Below the pieces are notes generated by a model, which worked only from the letters and a program-made list of their open reading frames with translations, had not been told where the DNA came from and searched no databases. DNA of 64,000 nt. Origin: Rathayibacter sp. VKM Ac-2804. Its GTDB lineage: Bacteria; Actinomycetota; Actinomycetes; Actinomycetales; Microbacteriaceae. Position numbers and translations under genes: made by a program. The DNA lies in the NCBI RefSeq assembly GCF_009866655.1, contig NZ_CP047420.1:806001-870000 (forward strand). The letters run 5' to 3'. Shown here piece after piece: positions 59,992 through 64,000 of the stretch (position 1 is its first letter; each line of letters starts with the position of its first letter).

Positions 59992-60888
59992 TCAGCACAC
60001 GGCGCGCAGCGCCTCCAGCACGACCGCCCGTGCGGGGTTCCCGCGGCCCGAGCGGCGCCAGGCCGCGCTGACGACCCGTGTCGAGACGGGGTCGACCGCG
60101 GGGACGGCGACCACCGCCTCCGGGAGCGGCTCGCGGCCCAGCCGCGGGACCAGCGCGACCGCGAGTCCCGCCTCGACCAGGGCGATGTGGGTGCTGAAGT
60201 CCTCGTCGTAGTAGGCGATGTCGGGCTGGCGACCGGTGCCGGCGAAGGTGCGCAGCAGCCAGGCGTGGCAGATCGCGCCCGCCGGGATGCTCACCCAGGT
60301 CTCGTCGGCCAGGCGGCTCGGCGCGATCTCGGCGCTGCCGGCGAGCGGGTGCGCGCGGTGGAGGAGGACGTCGGCGCGGTCCTCGAGCAGGGTCTCGGTC
60401 TCGATGGTGTCCGGCGGGAGCTCGAGGGCGAGGCCCGGCCAGTCGTGCAGGATCGCCAGGTCGGCCGCGCCCCGCTCGAGGCGCCGCGACGCCTCCCACG
60501 GGTCGAGCTCGTCGAGGGTGAGCCGCAGCCGGGGCGCCCGCTCGCGGATCCGCGCGAGGGCGGGGACGAGGAGTCCGCGCATCGCGGTCGAGAACGCGAC
60601 GACCCGCAGGGTGCCGGTCACCTCCTCCGCCGGGACCGTGCCGAGGTGCCCGAGCGCCTCGAGCTCGGCGAGGAGGCGCTCGCCGCGCTCGGCGAGGGTC
60701 CGGCCGTGCGCGGTGAGCAGCACGCCGCGGCCGGAGCGCTCGGCGACGGCGCCGCCCGACTGGCGCTCGAGGCGCTTGAGCTGCTGCGAGACGGCCGACG
60801 GGGTGTAGCCGAGCGCGTCGGCCGCGGCGGCGACCGTGCCGCAGTCGCGGACGGCGATCAGGGCGCGCAGCGCGGACGGCTCGATCAC
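59992..60888 (-). CDS. LysR-family transcriptional regulator
   Basis: 298 aa. HTH SALRALIAVRDCGTVAAAAD then TPSAVSQQLKRLERQSGG; effector domain with LRVVAFSTAMRGLLVPALAR. GTG 60888. Divergent from an EamA exporter across 124 bp, a common LysR/EamA pairing, so it probably controls the exporter. Effector unknown. Confidence 0.88.
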   Translation of the reverse strand: MIEPSALRALIAVRDCGTVAAAADALGYTPSAVSQQLKRLERQSGGAVAERSGRGVLLTAHGRTLAERGERLLAELEALGHLGTVPAEEVTGTLRVVAFSTAMRGLLVPALARIRERAPRLRLTLDELDPWEASRRLERGAADLAILHDWPGLALELPPDTIETETLLEDRADVLLHRAHPLAGSAEIAPSRLADETWVSIPAGAICHAWLLRTFAGTGRQPDIAYYDEDFSTHIALVEAGLAVALVPRLGREPLPEAVVAVPAVDPVSTRVVSAAWRRSGRGNPARAVVLEALRAVC

Positions 60889-61012
60889 GCGGCACTCGCG
60901 GTCATGCGGGGCTCGCGATGCCTGCAGGGGGTCCGACCATGCAGCGACGCTACCGGGTCGGCGGTGCGGACGTGCGCTGGTGCTGCCGGGTCATCCGCGC
61001 TTGTCTGGGGGC

Positions 61013-61906
61013 ATGACCCGCCGGCACAGCCTCCTCGCCCTCCTCGTCGTCCTGCTCTGGGGGCTGAACTTCGTCGTGATCGACGTGGGGCTCGCGGACG
61101 TGCCGCCGCTGCTGTTCCTGGCGATGCGGTTCACGGTGGTCGCGGTGCCGGCCGTGTTCCTCGTGCCGCGGCCGGCGGCGCCGCTGCGCACGGTCGCGAC
61201 GATCGGCGCGTTCATGAGCCTGGGCCAGTTCGCCCTGCTCTACCTGGCGCTCGCGCTGGGGATGCCCGCGGGGCTGGCGTCGCTGGTGGTGCAGGCGCAG
61301 ATCGTGCTGACGGTGCTGATCGCGGCGGTGCTGCTGAAGGAGCGGCCGACGCGGCGGCAGAGCATCGGCCTGGTGGTCGGCGTCGCGGGGCTCGTGATCG
61401 TCGCCCTCTCGCACGGGGCCGTCGCGCCCTGGCTGCCGTTCGTGGTCTGCCTCGGCGGCGCGCTGTCCTGGGCGATCGGCAACGTGCTGACCCGGCGGGC
61501 GAAGGGCGCCTCGGGGCTGTCGCTGGTGGTCTGGTCGGCGCTGGTCGTGCCGATCCCGGCGCTGCTGCTCTCCCTGCTCGTCGACGGCGGGCCCGCGATC
61601 GCCGACGCGCTCCAGAGACTCTCGCTCGCGGCGATCCTCAGCACCCTCTACACCGCGGTGTTCGCGTCGCTGATCGGCTACGGCATCTGGAACTCGCTGC
61701 TCGCCCGCTACCCGGCCGCGTCGGTCGTGCCGTTCACGCTGCTGGTGCCGGTGGTCGGCGTGCTGTCGGCGTGGGTGCTGCTCGGCGAGGTGCCCTCGGT
61801 CGGGGTGCTGATCGGCGGGGCGGTGATGGTCGCGGGGCTCGCGGTCGCGACGATCCGCCGCGGGCGGCGGGACCCGGTCCTCGCCGCCGTCGGTGGTCCG
61901 GCGTAG
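61013..61906 (+). CDS. EamA/DMT-family transporter
   Basis: 297 aa with ten helices in two EamA repeats (ALLVVLLWGLNFVVIDVGLA and FVVCLGGALSWAIGNVLTRR). Drug/metabolite exporter of amino acids or purine-like compounds. ATG 61013. Probably regulated by the divergent LysR gene. Confidence 0.88.
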   Translation: MTRRHSLLALLVVLLWGLNFVVIDVGLADVPPLLFLAMRFTVVAVPAVFLVPRPAAPLRTVATIGAFMSLGQFALLYLALALGMPAGLASLVVQAQIVLTVLIAAVLLKERPTRRQSIGLVVGVAGLVIVALSHGAVAPWLPFVVCLGGALSWAIGNVLTRRAKGASGLSLVVWSALVVPIPALLLSLLVDGGPAIADALQRLSLAAILSTLYTAVFASLIGYGIWNSLLARYPAASVVPFTLLVPVVGVLSAWVLLGEVPSVGVLIGGAVMVAGLAVATIRRGRRDPVLAAVGGPA

Positions 61907-61909
61907 TGT
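61904..61909 (+). promoter_or_regulatory. -10 element of the SRAP gene
   Basis: TAGTGT at 61904-61909, overlapping the EamA stop, then 7 nt to ATG 61917: a leaderless start inside the end of the previous gene. Confidence 0.45.
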
Positions 61910-61916
61910 CGCCCGC

Positions 61917-62609
61917 ATGTGCGGACGCTTCGCGATGGATTCCGAGACCGACGCCCTGATCGCGGAGTTCGTGGCGGCGGGCGGCCGGGCGGCCGACTGG
62001 GCGCCCGACTTCAGCGTCGCCCCGACCGACGCGGCGCCGATCGTGCGCGAGCACCGGCACGAGGAGTCGCTGGAGCGCGAGATCGAGCTGGCCTCCTGGG
62101 GCTTCCGGCCCTCCTGGGCGAAGGGGAAGGGGCCGTCGCCGATCAACGCGCGGCTCGAGACGGTCGCCTCGAACGGCCTGTTCCGCGGGGCCTTCGCCAA
62201 GCAGCGCGCGATCGTGCCGATGCGCGGCTACTACGAGTGGGAGGCGCGCGCCGACGGCAAGCAGCCGTGGTTCCTGCACGGCGAGGAGCCGATCCTCGCC
62301 GCGGCCGGCCTCTACGCGGCGCGCAAGGAGGGCGACGAGTGGCGGGTCTCCTTCACGATCATCACCCGCGAGGCGCGGGACGCCTCCGGCGAGGTGCACG
62401 ACCGGATGCCCGTCTTCCTCACGCCCGACGTCCGCGACGCCTGGCTGAGCCCGGAGCCGCTCGCCTCCAGCGAGGAGATGCTCGCGACCCTCGACCGAGC
62501 CTCGGTCGCCGTCGCGTCGACCATCACCGCGTACCCGGTCGACCGCCGCGTGAACAACGCGCAGACGGTCGACCGCCACGACCCGGGCCTGCTCGACCCG
62601 GTCGGATAG
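61917..62609 (+). CDS. SRAP-domain protein (YedK/HMCES family)
   Basis: 230 aa. Catalytic Cys2 after Met removal (MCGRFAM), Asn77 and Arg79 in SPINARLET, Glu107 in GYYEWEA, His161 in VHDRMPVFL: all active-site residues of the abasic-site crosslinking protein. It covalently traps abasic sites in single-stranded DNA and protects them during replication. ATG 61917 is needed because Cys must be residue 2. Confidence 0.93.
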   Translation: MCGRFAMDSETDALIAEFVAAGGRAADWAPDFSVAPTDAAPIVREHRHEESLEREIELASWGFRPSWAKGKGPSPINARLETVASNGLFRGAFAKQRAIVPMRGYYEWEARADGKQPWFLHGEEPILAAAGLYAARKEGDEWRVSFTIITREARDASGEVHDRMPVFLTPDVRDAWLSPEPLASSEEMLATLDRASVAVASTITAYPVDRRVNNAQTVDRHDPGLLDPVG

Positions 62610-62638
62610 GACGTGGTCAGTGACCGCGGAGCGGGCCG

Positions 62639-62763
62639 TGCTGATCGAGTAGCCCGCGGAGCGGGCGTATCGAGATCCACTCGCGTCAGAAGACGAGTCT
62701 GCAGACCGCCCTTCCGGTGACGGCGGGTCTCGATACGCCCCTGCGGGGCTACTCGACCAGCAT
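62639..62763. repeat. Family C repeat, full inverted pair 3
   Basis: Left half TGCTGATCGAGTAGCCC ... GGGCGTATCGAGATCC, middle GAGTCTGCAGACCGCCC, right half GGGTCTCGATACGCCCC ... GGCTACTCGACCAGCAT. The cleanest of the three. Starts 29 bp after the SRAP stop. Confidence 0.88.
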
Positions 62764-62805
62764 GACCGGGCTCCGCGCGTCCACTGCGAAGTGCAGAGCG
62801 ACTAC

Positions 62806-62895
62806 TTCGTTCCGGCGTGGCCCGCCCGCCGGCGGAGCCGGCTGATGGGCGGGGTTCCCGGGGTGGGCCGGATCATTTCGTTCCGGCGTGGCCCG
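62806..62895 (-). repeat. 19-bp direct repeat covering a gene 3' end
   Basis: TTCGTTCCGGCGTGGCCCG occurs at 62806-62824 and 62877-62895. The second copy is the last codons of the next gene (HAGTK-stop region on the minus strand); the first, read in the same frame, also gives HAGTK and a stop. It looks like a small tandem duplication of the gene end. Confidence 0.7.
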
Positions 62896-63169
62896 GGAAC
62901 GGCTTGCCGTTGAGCGAGACCTCGTCGGGGTCGACCTCGACGGTGCCGACGTCGTCCGCGCCGCCGGTGCCGGGGACGGAGATGACCTCGGCCGAGCCGG
63001 AGACCTCCGTCCGGCTGGTGGTGGGGTCCTGGTTCTGGCGGACCTCGGTCTCGCGCTCGCTGCCCGGCGACTCCGCGCGGTCCTTCTCGATCGTCTCGCT
63101 CTCGTTCGCCGTGGCCGGAGCCGCGCCGTCCGTCGCGCCGATCGTCGATCCCTGGTCGTCCTCGTCCAT
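62873..63169 (-). CDS. Small acidic hypothetical protein
   Basis: 98 aa: MDEDDQGSTIGATDGAAPAT then ESETIEKDRAESPGSERETE, ending VSLNGKPFPGHAGTK. Disordered N-terminal two-thirds. ATG 63169. Its 3' end is duplicated 71 bp downstream. Unknown role. Confidence 0.6.
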   Translation of the reverse strand: MDEDDQGSTIGATDGAAPATANESETIEKDRAESPGSERETEVRQNQDPTTSRTEVSGSAEVISVPGTGGADDVGTVEVDPDEVSLNGKPFPGHAGTK

Positions 63170-63346
63170 GTGCCTACCTTTCGTCGGGACCAGCCACGCT
63201 ACGCGCGGGTTCAGGGGCGGGCACCCGCTTGACAGCCCGCGGGCCCCCGGTCGAGTCCTGCGCCTCGGAAGACGGACGTACTACCCTGGGGAGACGGTCG
63301 CACCGGGGGGCGCGGCGTTGCCGCAGCATCCGCCCGAGGAGGAACC

Positions 63347-64000
63347 GTGTCATCCCACCGAACGGGCGAGAACCGCGTCGTCGGCACGACGATCGGGCGC
63401 CGCTACACGATCGAGGAGCTGATCGGCCGGGGCGGGATGGCCACGGTCTACCGGGCGCGCGACGAGATCCTCGGCCGATCGGTGGCGCTGAAGATGTTCG
63501 CGCCGGGCATCGACGATGCGCAGGACCTGCAGCGCAAGTCGTCCGAGATCCGGCTGCTCGCGGCCCTCAACCACCCCGCGCTGGTCACCCTCTACGACGC
63601 CGACGACGGCGGCGACGACACCGGCGGCCAGGCCTACATGGTGATGGAGCTCGCCGAGGGGCCGAGCCTCGCGGAGCGCCTCGCCACCGGCCCCGTCGCG
63701 CCGAACGACGTCGCGTCGATGGCCGCCGACCTCGGCGAGGCCCTGCACACCGTGCACGCGGCCGGAGTGGTGCACCGCGACGTGAAGCCCTCGAACGTGC
63801 TGCTCGTGCCGAGCCCGCTGACGAGCCGCGAGTTCCGGCCCAAGCTCGCCGACTTCGGCATCGCCTACCTGATCGACGCCACCCGCATCACCTCGCCGGG
63901 CACGCTGATCGGCACCGCCGCCTACCTCAGCCCCGAGCAGGCGCACGGCGACGTGCTGACCTCGGCCAGCGACGTCTACTCCCTCGGACTGGTGCTGCTC
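63347..64000 (+). CDS. Serine/threonine protein kinase, N-terminal part (cut by window edge)
   Basis: 218 codons visible, open to the right edge. Gly-rich loop IGRGGMATVYRARD, ATP Lys49 in VALKM, catalytic loop HRDVKPSN (143-150, Asp145), DFG at 169-171, and APE-equivalent YLSPEQAHGD: an active PknB-type Hanks kinase. GTG 63347 has GAGGAGGAACC upstream. Membrane and sensor parts, if any, are outside the window. Confidence 0.92.
   Translation, partial: MSSHRTGENRVVGTTIGRRYTIEELIGRGGMATVYRARDEILGRSVALKMFAPGIDDAQDLQRKSSEIRLLAALNHPALVTLYDADDGGDDTGGQAYMVMELAEGPSLAERLATGPVAPNDVASMAADLGEALHTVHAAGVVHRDVKPSNVLLVPSPLTSREFRPKLADFGIAYLIDATRITSPGTLIGTAAYLSPEQAHGDVLTSASDVYSLGLVLL

Overview
The window is a GC-rich (roughly 70% by eye), gene-dense stretch of an actinobacterial chromosome. 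The zinc-free L28-L33-S14 ribosomal operon, many GTG starts, many -10 hexamers lying 6-8 nt before a start codon (leaderless mRNAs), short acidic actinobacterial proteins and families of intergenic hairpins all fit Microbacteriaceae (Rathayibacter/Clavibacter/Curtobacterium type). The genus cannot be settled from the sequence alone. No rRNA, tRNA, CRISPR, prophage or transposase was seen.

Layout. 1-2.3 kb: the start of putA (runs off the left edge) and a divergent LysR regulator. 2.3-9.3 kb: a GNAT enzyme, then four tandem paralogues of a secreted protein of unknown function, interrupted by a DUF1206 membrane gene and a short-chain dehydrogenase, followed by a lipoprotein. 9.4-16 kb: two small genes, then a minus-strand cluster: alpha/beta-hydrolase fused to a gluconate-dehydrogenase-subunit-3-like domain, a GMC oxidoreductase, and a three-gene ABC importer. 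16-21 kb: a HTH-nucleotidyltransferase with a 39-aa partner, a thioesterase, a GntR/DUF1648 pair, and a divergent argP/argO-like pair. 21-26.6 kb: polysaccharide deacetylase, ribosomal operon, deoC, a Cys-rich pentapeptide-repeat protein, and Asp23. 26.7-34.7 kb: hydrolase, TauE-type permease, TetR plus quinone reductase sharing an operator, MFS, septum-formation lipoprotein, pyruvate oxidase. 35-39.7 kb: a MarR-MFS unit divergent from an amine oxidase-aldehyde dehydrogenase operon, probably polyamine degradation. 39.7-49.3 kb: double-HTH protein, HicB remnant, metallopeptidase, glgX cluster, EmrB-type MFS, oxidoreductase, small proteins, cold-shock protein. 49.8-64 kb: a kinase/membrane protein/response-regulator operon, AI-2E permease, lipid kinase, an alpha/beta-hydrolase that has lost catalytic residues, F420/FMN-type protein, EEP hydrolase, LysR/EamA pair, SRAP-domain protein, and a Ser/Thr kinase cut by the right edge.

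The most distinctive features are the intergenic repeats. Family A (five copies, 61 bp each, 23-bp arms around a 15-bp loop) sits a few bases after stop codons and keeps one orientation relative to a gene ending next to it. Family B (two copies) shows compensatory changes in its stem. Family C (three full inverted pairs and two halves) lies between genes. A 14-bp minisatellite and several operator palindromes were also found. The best candidates for undescribed biology are the four-paralogue secreted family, the hydrolase/subunit-3 fusion with its GMC partner and ABC importer, the HTH-MNT/39-aa pair, and the family A hairpins.
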